Source: Ilumatobacteraceae bacterium (GTDB lineage Bacteria; Actinomycetota; Acidimicrobiia; Acidimicrobiales; Ilumatobacteraceae). From it: a stretch of 34,930 bases of DNA. Under the pieces are notes generated by a model. That model did not search any database. It had not been told where the DNA came from and was given only the letters and a program-made list of their open reading frames with translations. Positions 18,007-26,336 of the stretch are shown here, piece by piece. Within the stretch, counting starts at the first letter, position 1; the number at the start of each line of letters is the position of its first letter. Made by a program: the position numbers and the translations under genes. The stretch spans positions 1 through 34,930 of the forward strand of contig JAJTFJ010000014.1 of NCBI GenBank assembly GCA_021298435.1, read 5' to 3'.

Positions 18007-18501
18007 GTGAGCGAACGCGAAATCATGACATGGGACATCTTCGGCGGAGCGAGTCGTGAACTCGCAACAAAGGTGGCAGATTCTGGATACGAGCCAGACA
18101 TCATTCTTGCCATTGCGCGAGGCGGTCTCTTGGCCGCAGGAGCGTTGGGGTATGCCCTCGCTGTGAAGAATCTCTACACAATGAATGTTGAGTTCTACAC
18201 CGGTGTCGATGAGCGCCTTCCAGTTCCGATGATTCTTCCGCCGGTTCCAGACCTTGTGGAACTCCGTTTCGCACGCGTACTCATCGTGGATGATGTTGCT
18301 GATACAGGTCACACTCTCAAGATCGTTGAAGATTTCTTCCGTGGTCGTGTGAAGGAAGTTCGTTCTGCTGTCCTCTATGAAAAGTCACACTCTGTCGTGC
18401 AATGTGATTATGTCTGGAAGAAAACTGATCAATGGATCAACTTCCCATGGAGCGACAAGGATCCCGTCGTTAAGCGCGACGGACTTGTGAAAGACGCGTA
18501 A
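18007..18501 (+). CDS. Phosphoribosyltransferase family protein
   Basis: A 164-residue type I phosphoribosyltransferase fold. The PRPP-binding loop VLIVDDVADTGHTL at 91-104 holds the acidic pair Asp95-Asp96, and an IARGG motif at 36-40 forms the pyrophosphate loop. It resembles xanthine/hypoxanthine-type salvage enzymes, which convert a free purine base to a nucleotide with PRPP, but the base specificity cannot be assigned. The GTG start is supported by the TANNNT box 6 bases upstream. The stop TAA directly abuts the stop of the convergent flavoprotein gene with no spacer. If it is a salvage enzyme, it could accept a base released by the neighbouring catabolic genes, which is speculation. Confidence 0.85.
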   Translation: MSEREIMTWDIFGGASRELATKVADSGYEPDIILAIARGGLLAAGALGYALAVKNLYTMNVEFYTGVDERLPVPMILPPVPDLVELRFARVLIVDDVADTGHTLKIVEDFFRGRVKEVRSAVLYEKSHSVVQCDYVWKKTDQWINFPWSDKDPVVKRDGLVKDA

Positions 18502-20052
18502 TTACGTCATCTCTTTGATGATGGTCAGTGCGGCATTTCGCCCACTTGCTCCCCATACGCCAGCACCGGGGAAAGTTGCTGCACCAGTGAGATACAGACC
18601 CTTAATGGGGGTGTGGTATCGAGTGAGTTCTGGTGTGGAACCTATGAATGCCGCCAAAGGACCGCCCGCAAAACTGGTGGCGTGACCTTTCGGTAAATGG
18701 AAACTGGTTTCGTAGTCGGCCGGAGTGAGGACACGCCAGTCAATGATTGATTCCATAAACCCAGGCTGAGCGAGCGTGGCAAATTGCTTTAACCATCGTT
18801 CAGGTTCTTCGTGTGATTGCCATCCATCAACGAATGAGTAGGGGGTGTACAACGCTTCCAAACTCAATACGTGTTGTTGGGAAGGAGAAATTGTGGGGTC
18901 TGCCACTGATGGAACATTCGCAAGTAATGCCATGCGTGGCATCGTGCGTCCTTCGCGCATTAACTGAGCGCCTCGATGGAGCTCAGCAAGTGAAGGGCTA
19001 ACGACAATGGTTGATGCCACTGGTGTGCTGTGCAGAGAGGAAACTCCCGCCAAAGTGGGGGGAGTGCTTGTGATGGCATCGATCTTTGATTCATAACCCT
19101 CGCCTGGGGTTGAACTGCGCCATCTTTCAACAAGTGAAGCTGCTCTTGCTGGTGGATTCTTCAACCAAGTAACGAAGGTTCGCTGTGGATCACAGGCCGA
19201 GACCACGATGCGCGCTGTCACTGTGGCTCCGTCGCTTGTCTGAACTGCACTGACGCTATTGCCATCACAAATAATGCCTGTGACACGCGTGTTAGTGCGG
19301 AGAAGGCCTCCTGATTGCAGGAAGGATTGTTTGATTGATTCGGGGAGTGCGCCGCTTCCACCTTCTGGCCGACCGACATTCGCGACATGACGGAGTGCAA
19401 ACGCAATTGCTCCGAGGCCGGTGCCGGGAGTTTCAGGGGACAGGCCCCAAACGACAGGACCCTCCACCATTGCTGGGCCGATGATGGCTTCGTTGTCAAA
19501 GAACTGTCGCATGACATCGGCGGCTGACATTCGACTCATCTTGAGCATGGTTGCGACGCCACGGCCGCCTTTTCTGACGACAGAGGAAATGAGAGATCCT
19601 CTTGTGGGGGGCTGTGATGCTGCGTCGAGAATCAGTTTGGCAACGGGGATCGCTGCTCGAGCGAATTTCCGATAGCCCTCGACTGAATCAGGATGTGACC
19701 GACCAAGCGAATCGATTGTCTTGTCAACGTCATGCCAAATCTCCCATGGCCGACCCGTGTTCCAATCAAGATTGATCTGTGGCGGTTCGATATTGATGTA
19801 TTTCAAACCATGGGAAGCAAGGTTGAGTTCTTCGGCGACGGGGGTTGTGCGAATAGTGAGATGATCGCAATTGCAGATGTTGACTGTCGATCCAGAGAAG
19901 GTCTCAGATGCTGCTGTGCCGCCCACTTCTGAGCGTGCTTCGATGAGCAAAGTGCTAAGTCCATGACGTGCGAGATAGGCAGCAGTGATGAGACCGTTAT
20001 GTCCTGCACCAATCACGACTGCATCAAAATCTGTCGTCGTCCGCTTCGTCAT
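18502..20052 (-). CDS. FAD-dependent oxidoreductase, phytoene-desaturase-like
   Basis: A 516-residue flavoprotein of the NAD(P)/FAD amine-oxidase and CrtI-like superfamily. The N-terminal dinucleotide fold VVIGAGHNGLITAAYLARHG begins at about 11 and ends with the EARSEVGGTA motif. The C-terminal FAD motif with LTGAATFPGAGVWGASGRNAA is characteristic of the PYROXD2/CrtI-like group. No carotenoid synthesis gene is nearby, so true phytoene desaturation is unlikely to be its role. It is divergent from the creatininase-family gene with 33 bases between the starts, which suggests shared control. The substrate is unknown. Confidence 0.86.
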   Translation of the reverse strand: MTKRTTTDFDAVVIGAGHNGLITAAYLARHGLSTLLIEARSEVGGTAASETFSGSTVNICNCDHLTIRTTPVAEELNLASHGLKYINIEPPQINLDWNTGRPWEIWHDVDKTIDSLGRSHPDSVEGYRKFARAAIPVAKLILDAASQPPTRGSLISSVVRKGGRGVATMLKMSRMSAADVMRQFFDNEAIIGPAMVEGPVVWGLSPETPGTGLGAIAFALRHVANVGRPEGGSGALPESIKQSFLQSGGLLRTNTRVTGIICDGNSVSAVQTSDGATVTARIVVSACDPQRTFVTWLKNPPARAASLVERWRSSTPGEGYESKIDAITSTPPTLAGVSSLHSTPVASTIVVSPSLAELHRGAQLMREGRTMPRMALLANVPSVADPTISPSQQHVLSLEALYTPYSFVDGWQSHEEPERWLKQFATLAQPGFMESIIDWRVLTPADYETSFHLPKGHATSFAGGPLAAFIGSTPELTRYHTPIKGLYLTGAATFPGAGVWGASGRNAALTIIKEMT

Positions 20053-20073
20053 AGGTTCATTCTCTCACTGGTA

Positions 20074-20079
20074 TAGGTT
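20074..20079 (+). promoter_or_regulatory. Candidate -10 box for leaderless creatininase-family mRNA
   Basis: TAGGTT followed by 6 bases and the ATG at 20086. The divergent flavoprotein gene starts only 33 bases away, so its own promoter must overlap this element. Confidence 0.45.
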
Positions 20080-20085
20080 GAAGAT

Positions 20086-20862
20086 ATGTCTTCTTCACGC
20101 AATCTTGCAGATCTTCGTGCCCCACAGATTCCCACTTCGTTAACAAAGGATTCCATCATTGTGTTGCCATTGGGGGCGATCGAACAGCATGGTCCGCACC
20201 TTCCTTTGAACACTGATTTTGTTGTTGCTGATGCGGTTTCCCAGGCTGCTGTCAACAAGGTGGGAGAGGAAACAAATGCCTGGCTGCTCCCAACACTTCC
20301 ATTCACGAAATCGAATGAACATGCGTGGTCAGGCGGAACCTTCTGGCTGTCAGCCACGACATTGATGTCGGTCCTCGACGACATAGGTCGTTGTGTCGCT
20401 TCAACTCCAGCTCGCAAAATTCTCTTCATCAATGGCCATGGTGGCAATAGCGCTCTCACAGCCATGATGAACCGAGAGATTCGATTGAAGTACGGCCTCC
20501 AGACATTTTTGGCTCACCCTCACATGCCTGCTGACCAAGGTGGATCGTCGGCTGCATCAGAACTGGGAATGGGTGTTCATGGCGGCATGGACGAGACGTC
20601 GGTGATGCTTCACTTGCGACCCGACCTTGTTGACATGAGCCTTGCGGTCCGTCGTGTGCCTGAGAAGCTTGCAGAGAATGAACAGGTTCGATTCGGAGGG
20701 CGCGTGGCCTTTGGTTGGCTGTCTAATGATTTCTTCGCTGACGGGCACATTGGTGATCCAACCGGTGCAAGTGCAGAGATCGGCGGTCAGATGTTTGCCT
20801 CTGCTGTTGATTCTTTGTGTGGCGCCATGCGCGAAATTAGCACTTTCGATTTTGGTCGCTAG
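20086..20862 (+). CDS. Creatininase-family amidohydrolase
   Basis: A 258-residue metal-dependent amidohydrolase of the creatininase/MftE fold. Predicted metal ligands are visible: Glu33 and His35 in the GAIEQHGPHLP motif, Asp44, His118 in NGHGGNS and Glu170 in GGMDETS. Members cleave creatinine, cyclic amides or, as MftE, a peptide bond in the mycofactocin precursor. The usual mycofactocin genes (precursor, radical SAM partner) are absent, so a small-molecule amide substrate is more likely. It is divergent from the flavoprotein and converges on the ABC-transporter array. Its transcript probably ends at the hairpin 50 bases downstream. Confidence 0.88.
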   Translation: MSSSRNLADLRAPQIPTSLTKDSIIVLPLGAIEQHGPHLPLNTDFVVADAVSQAAVNKVGEETNAWLLPTLPFTKSNEHAWSGGTFWLSATTLMSVLDDIGRCVASTPARKILFINGHGGNSALTAMMNREIRLKYGLQTFLAHPHMPADQGGSSAASELGMGVHGGMDETSVMLHLRPDLVDMSLAVRRVPEKLAENEQVRFGGRVAFGWLSNDFFADGHIGDPTGASAEIGGQMFASAVDSLCGAMREISTFDFGR

Positions 20863-20911
20863 AGATTCTGACGCACTCCCCGGTAGCTGTCTTCTGAAAT
20901 AGAGAACGAAA

Positions 20912-20939
20912 AAGGGCGGGACCATACGGTCCCGCCCTT
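20912..20939. terminator. Bidirectional intrinsic terminator
   Basis: A perfect 12-bp stem (AAGGGCGGGACC and its complement) with an ATAC loop lies between the convergent creatininase and binding-protein genes. On the minus strand the stem runs into five or six T residues, making a strong terminator for the transporter array. On the plus strand the following sequence is T-rich but interrupted, so termination there is weaker. Confidence 0.9.
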
Positions 20940-20951
20940 CTCTTATTGTCT

Positions 20952-22109
20952 CTACTTGAGCGTGATGCTCTTGTTGATGTACTTGTTGGTCACGATGTCT
21001 TCTGCAGCGAGGCCTTCCTTGAGTACAGCGCCGGTGGCGGTGTACACAGGTGTTGCTGTCTCAATGAACTTGGTGACGCGATCGAGATCAAATGAACCGA
21101 GAGTTCCATCGGGGCTGTTAGCAACAAGCTTGTCAGCTTGCATCTGAGCAACTGCTGCGTCTGCTTGACCTGCCGTGTAGGTCCAGTCCTGGTTGTATGT
21201 CGTCACTGCATCGATGATGATTGCGTTCGCTGCATCTGGTGAAGCGACGTAATCAACCATTGCCTGCTGAATGACTGGCACTAGTGCTGTTAAGCAAGAG
21301 TCATACTTTTCAAGGTTGGCAGGGATTGCTGCCAAGGACTGTGCGTAAGCGGTCCAGCCAGCGTCATGAACGTACTGATAGGCAACGTCCTTCATCCAGT
21401 CCTTGAACATGTTCTTGTATGCGTATGGCTCGGCAGTACCGAAACCTTGCTGAGCATCTTTGCCCCCTGAGGCGATGAAAGCTGCAGGTGAACCGTCATA
21501 GGTGTCGTCTGTTTGCTTTGCATCAAGTTGGCCGCTCTGAATGAGGTACTTCATGTAATCCGCATCTTGGAAGTAGCGAACTTTCACACCTGGTTCTTTG
21601 AGGTCAGCAATTGTCTTGACGCCTGGGTTATTGGTTGGATCCCACATGATGATCTGTGGATTGATGTTGAACGGTGCGGCAACGGCCATCGATGGCTTGG
21701 CAGTTGATTGGCTCACTGCCTCATCTGTTCCGACGAATCCGAGGAGAATTTCCTCTGGCTTCTCGTACATGGCAGCAATCGGACGTCCGTATCCAATGGC
21801 TGGACCTCCGGCGCGTACTTGAACCTTGACGCCAGTTGTCTTTCCGCCGGACACGAGGTCTCCGGTGACGGTCAATGCTTTCGCATCGAGTGTGTATCCG
21901 GGGCCAACGAGGTTGTACAAGTTGCCGTGTTCGGCTTCTGGGAACCAGTCAGTTTGAATACCGACGGTTGCTGGACATCCGGCTGCAGCAAGGTCGATGC
22001 CTTCTGCAGCTGTTGGCATTGTTGTGTCAGAAGCACTATCGCTTCCACCACACGCGGCGAGCGCGAGTGATGCAGCAATAGCAACTCCGATGAGTGGACG
22101 AATTTTCAT
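20952..22109 (-). CDS. ABC transporter substrate-binding lipoprotein
   Basis: The extracellular solute receptor of an ABC importer, 385 residues. It has a lipoprotein signal peptide with lipobox LAAC followed by GGSDS, so the mature protein starts at the Cys at about residue 20. The rest resembles the NMT1/TauA/SsuA-type periplasmic fold used for taurine, sulfonates, nitrate or pyrimidine precursors, with IADLKEPG and a preceding asparagine-rich strand as family-like marks. A GGAG ribosome site precedes the ATG. It is the last gene of the minus-strand array, after the ATPase and permease, and the terminator is 12 bases beyond its stop. The ligand is not identifiable from the sequence. Confidence 0.88.
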   Translation of the reverse strand: MKIRPLIGVAIAASLALAACGGSDSASDTTMPTAAEGIDLAAAGCPATVGIQTDWFPEAEHGNLYNLVGPGYTLDAKALTVTGDLVSGGKTTGVKVQVRAGGPAIGYGRPIAAMYEKPEEILLGFVGTDEAVSQSTAKPSMAVAAPFNINPQIIMWDPTNNPGVKTIADLKEPGVKVRYFQDADYMKYLIQSGQLDAKQTDDTYDGSPAAFIASGGKDAQQGFGTAEPYAYKNMFKDWMKDVAYQYVHDAGWTAYAQSLAAIPANLEKYDSCLTALVPVIQQAMVDYVASPDAANAIIIDAVTTYNQDWTYTAGQADAAVAQMQADKLVANSPDGTLGSFDLDRVTKFIETATPVYTATGAVLKEGLAAEDIVTNKYINKSITLK

Positions 22110-22151
22110 GAGTGGTGGATCTCCTGATTGATGGTTGTTCTGAGGGATGGG

Positions 22152-23015
22152 TCACTGACCCCTGTTGGTGGTGTGCCACTTTCCAATGGCTACGCGCGAG
22201 AGCCATCCGAAGAAGAGGAACACAACCAGACCTAATGCGCTCGCAAGCAAAATCGAAGCGATCAACTCTGGACCCCAAAGTCGATTGCGATACAGCTGAA
22301 TAATTGCGCCGATGCCGACAACGCCACCTTCGCGGAAGTAAAAATCTCCGACAACGGCGCCGATAACGGCAAGACCAGCAGAGATTCGGAATCCAACGAA
22401 AATGTTTGGCAACGCAGCAGGGAATTGCAACTTGGAAAGACGTACCCAACGTGATGCGCCCTGGAGAGTAAAGAGTTCGTGTTGACTCTTCTCGGCGGAG
22501 AGCAGGCCGAAGAGGGTATTGCTCACGATCGGAAAGATGGAGATCAGCACAACGACGAGGAGCCGTTGGGTTTGTGTGCCATCAATCAGTGCCCGAATGA
22601 GCGGGGTCAATGCAAGAATTGGTGCGCTCTGAACAGCAACCAAGAATGGCCACGTTGCTCTCTCCAGCCAGCGACGAGTGCTCATGATGACTGCGAGAGT
22701 CATACCCAACACGATGGTGATGGTCAGACCAATGAGGGCGATCTTTGCTGAGTCCCATAGTGATACGAGAATTGGTTGCAGACCGCGTCGTTCGCCTGTT
22801 CGCCATACAAGAAATCCTTCATCAATTACCTCGTGAGGTGTTGGGAGGAGGAAGCGTTTGTGCTCGGGAAGAACAATCCCCGAGATGATGTACCAAATTG
22901 CAATAAAGAGTCCGAACGTGACTGCTGGACCAACGTAATCGGATATCTTGAAGCCATCTTTTTGCTCGTGGATGATCTCATCGACGGAAGCGTTGTTTGT
23001 GTCGATGGAACTCAT
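22152..23015 (-). CDS. ABC transporter permease
   Basis: The membrane subunit of a TauC/SsuC/NrtB-type importer, about 287 residues with six predicted helices. It has the cytoplasmic coupling motif for the ATPase in the stretch FTLQGASRWVRLSKLQFPAALPNI read as two parts around residues 180-205: a Gly/Ala-Ser contact and the PAALP motif. A longer open frame begins upstream at 23054, but I prefer the ATG at 23015. It overlaps the ATPase stop as ATGA and has a GAGGAG ribosome site a few bases upstream. The charged N-terminus before the first helix is about 30 residues. Confidence 0.9.
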   Translation of the reverse strand: MSSIDTNNASVDEIIHEQKDGFKISDYVGPAVTFGLFIAIWYIISGIVLPEHKRFLLPTPHEVIDEGFLVWRTGERRGLQPILVSLWDSAKIALIGLTITIVLGMTLAVIMSTRRWLERATWPFLVAVQSAPILALTPLIRALIDGTQTQRLLVVVLISIFPIVSNTLFGLLSAEKSQHELFTLQGASRWVRLSKLQFPAALPNIFVGFRISAGLAVIGAVVGDFYFREGGVVGIGAIIQLYRNRLWGPELIASILLASALGLVVFLFFGWLSRVAIGKWHTTNRGQ

Positions 23016-23803
23016 TGGTGCGCTCCTCTGAGAGCGTGAGAGATTTCTCCACATAATTCCGCAAACTGTGGTTCGTACCGCAGATCATGTGTGCGATTGA
23101 GTCCAAACGGGACATCGAACGAAGCGATGATACGACCAGGCCTTGCTGACATCACGAGAACTTTGGTGGACATGTACACAGCTTCTGAGATGGAGTGAGT
23201 GATGAATAACCCGGCGAATCCCTCTGATTGGAAGAGATGAAGAACTTCATCGTTCAGGCGCTCTCGAGTTATTTCGTCTAACGCTCCGAATGGCTCGTCG
23301 AAAAGAAAGACTTTTGGCTTCATCACGAGTGAACGTGCAAGCGATGCGCGCATTCTCATGCCGCCAGACAACTGTCGAGGATATTTGTCTTCGAATCCTT
23401 TGAGTCCCACTAGTTCGATTGCCTCGGCAGCGCGGGACTGTCTCTCGCTTTTTGGAATCTTGTGCAGTTCAGCAATCAGTTCAACGTTTCGTTGAACAGT
23501 GCGCCATGCCATCAGCGTTGGGTCTTGGAAGACGTAGCCGATGCTGTTTCTGTCAACGGAGCACACACCGCCAGTGTTGGCTTCTAGGTTTGATGCGATT
23601 CGCAACAAGGTTGACTTGCCGCACCCCGATGGTCCCACGACAGTGACGAACTCGCCAGCGTTGACGGAGAAGGAAATATCCTCCAATGCTTTTGTTCCAT
23701 CGGGGAAAGTCATTGACACGTTGTCAAAGTCCAGCAAGGTGGAAGCGTGTTGTTCAATCATGTTCGTGCCTGTCTGCATATCGAACACCGCTGGACTCCG
23801 CAT
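23012..23803 (-). CDS. ABC transporter ATP-binding protein
   Basis: The cytoplasmic ATPase subunit of the same importer, 263 residues, of the TauB/SsuB type. Walker A is GPSGCGKST at 57-65, the signature is LSGGM, Walker B is FLFDEPFGALDE, and the switch histidine is in THSISEA. All ATPase motifs are intact. Two other ATGs lie at 23779 and 23761. The first ATG at 23803 is favoured by a TATGGT box exactly 6 bases upstream, giving a leaderless transcript, while the alternatives lack a ribosome site. The upstream amidohydrolase ends 46 bases before it, so this operon part may also be transcribed from its own promoter. Confidence 0.93.
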   Translation of the reverse strand: MRSPAVFDMQTGTNMIEQHASTLLDFDNVSMTFPDGTKALEDISFSVNAGEFVTVVGPSGCGKSTLLRIASNLEANTGGVCSVDRNSIGYVFQDPTLMAWRTVQRNVELIAELHKIPKSERQSRAAEAIELVGLKGFEDKYPRQLSGGMRMRASLARSLVMKPKVFLFDEPFGALDEITRERLNDEVLHLFQSEGFAGLFITHSISEAVYMSTKVLVMSARPGRIIASFDVPFGLNRTHDLRYEPQFAELCGEISHALRGAHQ

Positions 23804-23809
23804 ACCTGC

Positions 23810-23815
23810 ACCATA
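23810..23815 (-). promoter_or_regulatory. Candidate -10 box for leaderless ATPase-permease-binding protein mRNA
   Basis: On the minus strand TATGGT is followed by 6 bases and the ATG at 23803. It falls in the 46-base gap after the amidohydrolase gene and could let the transporter be expressed apart from the enzymes. Confidence 0.45.
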
Positions 23816-23849
23816 AGGGATGAAAGGAACAGCATCGTCACAAAAGTGT

Positions 23850-25058
23850 TTACTTTATGTTTCGTTTTTGATCTGAGATCACGACGCCGCCATATACGAC
23901 AAATCTGTCGGGGGGCCCCATCGCGATTGCTTCACGAACATTACTCGCTGGAATAGCGACAAGGTTTGCCACGTCGCCAACTCGGACATGTGAAGCGCGT
24001 CCGTGGACAACCTGTGTCGCCGCTGATGTCACCATGCTGAGTGCATCCTGTGGGCTCTGATGGGCCGCCATCACCATCAGTGATGCTGTTTCGAGTGGAT
24101 CTGCTCTTCCCATCAGGTTGAAAGGGTCCTGAACATTGTCTGCACCAGCAGCAACAACGACGCCAGCTCGTCGCAAAGCGTTCACAGGTGTAATTGCCCG
24201 AGGAACAGAACTGGTGATGCCACGGCCCTGGAGGTAGAGGTTTGTGTGAGGGAGTGCGGTCACGGTGATGCCGGCTTGTGCAACTTTCTCTGCTGTGCGT
24301 TGGATGACAGACTCGCCCTGAACGGACAACGACACACAATGACTCGCTGAGGCCTGGTGCCTAATGCTGCCGGCAAGCATGAGGTCGGCAAGATACTCAA
24401 GATCATCGGATGTTTCTCGGAGATTCTCATCTGCATGAAGATCGAGGGGCAGTGTGTTGTCGAGTGCCAACTGCAAGAAGTACTCAACGGCTTCATGAGG
24501 ATTGGGATCAAGATGAGGACAACCGCCAACAACGTCAACTCCTGCGTCGATTGCGTCTCGTGCGAGTGCACGGCTTTCGGCGCCTTGGATTCCGGTCACC
24601 GGCCATCCCAAAAGCATCGCAACCTGAATTTCAATGAAGGAAGAACACAGACGCTTGGCTTCAAGAAGAGCGAGAACAGACGTCAGGCCTGCATCGATTG
24701 TTGTATCTGCATGTGTGCGAATACTGGTCACGCCATTACGTGACATCACTTGTGCTGCTGTGACTGCTCTGTTCACGATGTCATCAAACGTGATGGTGTC
24801 TCGCACTGCTTCAAGGCCTTGGATCGCTCCGAGAAGGTCGCCTGTCGGGTTCTGAATTCGATCCGCTAAAAAAGCTTTATCTAGGTGTGCATGAGGTTCA
24901 GCAAAACTGGAACTGACGACATGGCCATGCAGATTGAAAGAGTCACCAATGTAGGGAGTTGTGCCCGCTGGAGTGATTGCTGCGACTAGTCGGCCGTCTA
25001 CGTCGATATCAACTTGTCCCTGTTCAGGCAGAGTGACTGATGCGAGACGAAATGTCAT
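23850..25058 (-). CDS. Amidohydrolase, cytosine deaminase/AtzC-like
   Basis: A 402-residue metal-dependent hydrolase of the amidohydrolase superfamily, close in layout to cytosine deaminase CodA and to N-isopropylammelide hydrolase AtzC. The metal ligands and catalytic residues are in place: His56 and His58 in EPHAHLDK, His208 and Glu211 in LHADEN, His240 in SHC and Asp307 in AGADNVQDP. It therefore looks active on a deaminated or hydrolysed N-heterocycle or cyclic amide. It lies three bases after the LLM oxidoreductase stop and upstream of the ABC importer genes, so these probably share a substrate pathway. The exact substrate cannot be read. Confidence 0.88.
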   Translation of the reverse strand: MTFRLASVTLPEQGQVDIDVDGRLVAAITPAGTTPYIGDSFNLHGHVVSSSFAEPHAHLDKAFLADRIQNPTGDLLGAIQGLEAVRDTITFDDIVNRAVTAAQVMSRNGVTSIRTHADTTIDAGLTSVLALLEAKRLCSSFIEIQVAMLLGWPVTGIQGAESRALARDAIDAGVDVVGGCPHLDPNPHEAVEYFLQLALDNTLPLDLHADENLRETSDDLEYLADLMLAGSIRHQASASHCVSLSVQGESVIQRTAEKVAQAGITVTALPHTNLYLQGRGITSSVPRAITPVNALRRAGVVVAAGADNVQDPFNLMGRADPLETASLMVMAAHQSPQDALSMVTSAATQVVHGRASHVRVGDVANLVAIPASNVREAIAMGPPDRFVVYGGVVISDQKRNIK

Positions 25059-25061
25059 TAG

Positions 25062-26255
25062 CTATACAAGTGGCGCAAGGTTGGGTAGAGGACGACGATC
25101 CATCTTCTCACCAAGCTTTGGCATCACTTCTTCTGCAAACAATTGCAGTTGTTCGTTCATGCCATATTGCGTGATGCCTGGGAAGTCGAAGAAGATGCAC
25201 AGGTGCTTAAGGTCGAGCAGTTCTTTCCAGAATCCGATTGTGTCGACAACATCGTCGACCGAACCAATGGCCATAATCTTTTGCGAATTCGACTCTTCAA
25301 CTGACGGACAGTGATTGAACGCGACTTTTGATCCATCTGGGTTTCGATAACTAGAAAAACGCCCATAAGGAGAGAGAAAGCGACAGAACTCGTCGTGACC
25401 AGGTGCTCCCCGTAACATCGCGGCTTCACGTGTCTTGCCAACATGAACATTCAATACGAACATGCGATCTTCGCCAGACGCGACGGGGGAGCCCATCTCT
25501 TCTCTGATTGCTGCGTACCGATTCCATTTGTCCAATTGGCTGTCACTGTTTTGAAGCCAGTACACAGCTTTGTGACCAGCGCGCGGAACATACTCAATTG
25601 TCTCGGGCGATGTGACCGGTTGATAAATGTCAATGGGTCGCTCGGGGCGGGGGATGAGGGTCAAGTCATCAACGTACGAGCCGCGGTCGGGAATCGCGTC
25701 GGGAGGGAATTGGAACTTCTCGCCGCGGTAGCTGAATCGCTCATTGGTCCAGGCTCGCTTGATCACTTCTATTGACTCTTCGAATGTTTGGCGGTTCTCT
25801 TTGTCGTGCTCTGCAGACATCGCATTGTCGCCAGATGCGACAACAGTCCCCAAACTCCATGCTTCTCGTGGAACAGTGCCGCGTCCCACGCCGAACTCCA
25901 TGCGTCCACCAGTGATGATGTCTGCAAGTGCGAAATCTTCCGCAAGTCGCAGTGGATGCCATTGGGGAAGCACATTAAACATCTGACCTAAGCGAAGGTG
26001 CTTTGTTTGCATCGCCAGATGCTGACCAAACATGATCAAGTTCGGTAGAACCTCATAGCCTTCGAATTGAAAGTGGTGTTCGGTGAGCCACATGGTGTCG
26101 TAGCCCAGGTTGTCTGCAGTGCGCGCCCATTCGACCAAATTGCGGTAACACGCGATGACGTCGTCATTGCCATAACGGCGTGACGTCGGTTCTATTGAAA
26201 GATCACCAGCATCAGGCATGGGTACTGTGCAAAAAAAGTTGGTGTCAACGCGCAT
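25062..26255 (-). CDS. LLM class flavin-dependent oxidoreductase
   Basis: A 397-residue luciferase-like monooxygenase or reductase using FMN or F420. The TIM-barrel landmarks are visible: the N-terminal FFCTVPMP strand, WLTEHHF (about 60-66), LRLGQMFNVLPQWHPLRLAED and RMEFGVGRG. The frame is open to an ATG at 26288, but I chose the ATG at 26255 because TACCTT stands exactly 6 bases before it (leaderless pattern) and the family N-terminus begins there. Members of this type oxidise or open small molecules, as with alkanesulfonates, nitrilotriacetate or uracil. With the amidohydrolase and importer next to it, a role in breaking down the imported compound is likely. Confidence 0.86.
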   Translation of the reverse strand: MRVDTNFFCTVPMPDAGDLSIEPTSRRYGNDDVIACYRNLVEWARTADNLGYDTMWLTEHHFQFEGYEVLPNLIMFGQHLAMQTKHLRLGQMFNVLPQWHPLRLAEDFALADIITGGRMEFGVGRGTVPREAWSLGTVVASGDNAMSAEHDKENRQTFEESIEVIKRAWTNERFSYRGEKFQFPPDAIPDRGSYVDDLTLIPRPERPIDIYQPVTSPETIEYVPRAGHKAVYWLQNSDSQLDKWNRYAAIREEMGSPVASGEDRMFVLNVHVGKTREAAMLRGAPGHDEFCRFLSPYGRFSSYRNPDGSKVAFNHCPSVEESNSQKIMAIGSVDDVVDTIGFWKELLDLKHLCIFFDFPGITQYGMNEQLQLFAEEVMPKLGEKMDRRPLPNLAPLV

Positions 26256-26261
26256 AGGACG

Positions 26262-26267
26262 AAGGTA
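26262..26267 (-). promoter_or_regulatory. Candidate -10 box for leaderless LLM oxidoreductase mRNA
   Basis: On the minus strand TACCTT is followed by 6 bases and the ATG at 26255. It lies in the 81-base gap between the LLM gene and the GDPD stop, the only sizeable gap in the minus-strand array, so it probably heads the LLM-amidohydrolase-importer transcript. Confidence 0.5.
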
Positions 26268-26336
26268 CAGCAGAGACGTCGCAAGCACCGCCTCGAAACA
26301 TGAACAAGTTGTAAAGCGATTGTGCGAGGTATTGCG

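Noticed and set aside
18502-26255. Possible mycofactocin locus, given the creatininase-family enzyme and LLM and FAD oxidoreductases
   Set aside because: There is no small precursor gene with the expected C-terminal Val-Tyr, no MftB-like chaperone and no radical-SAM MftC in the window.
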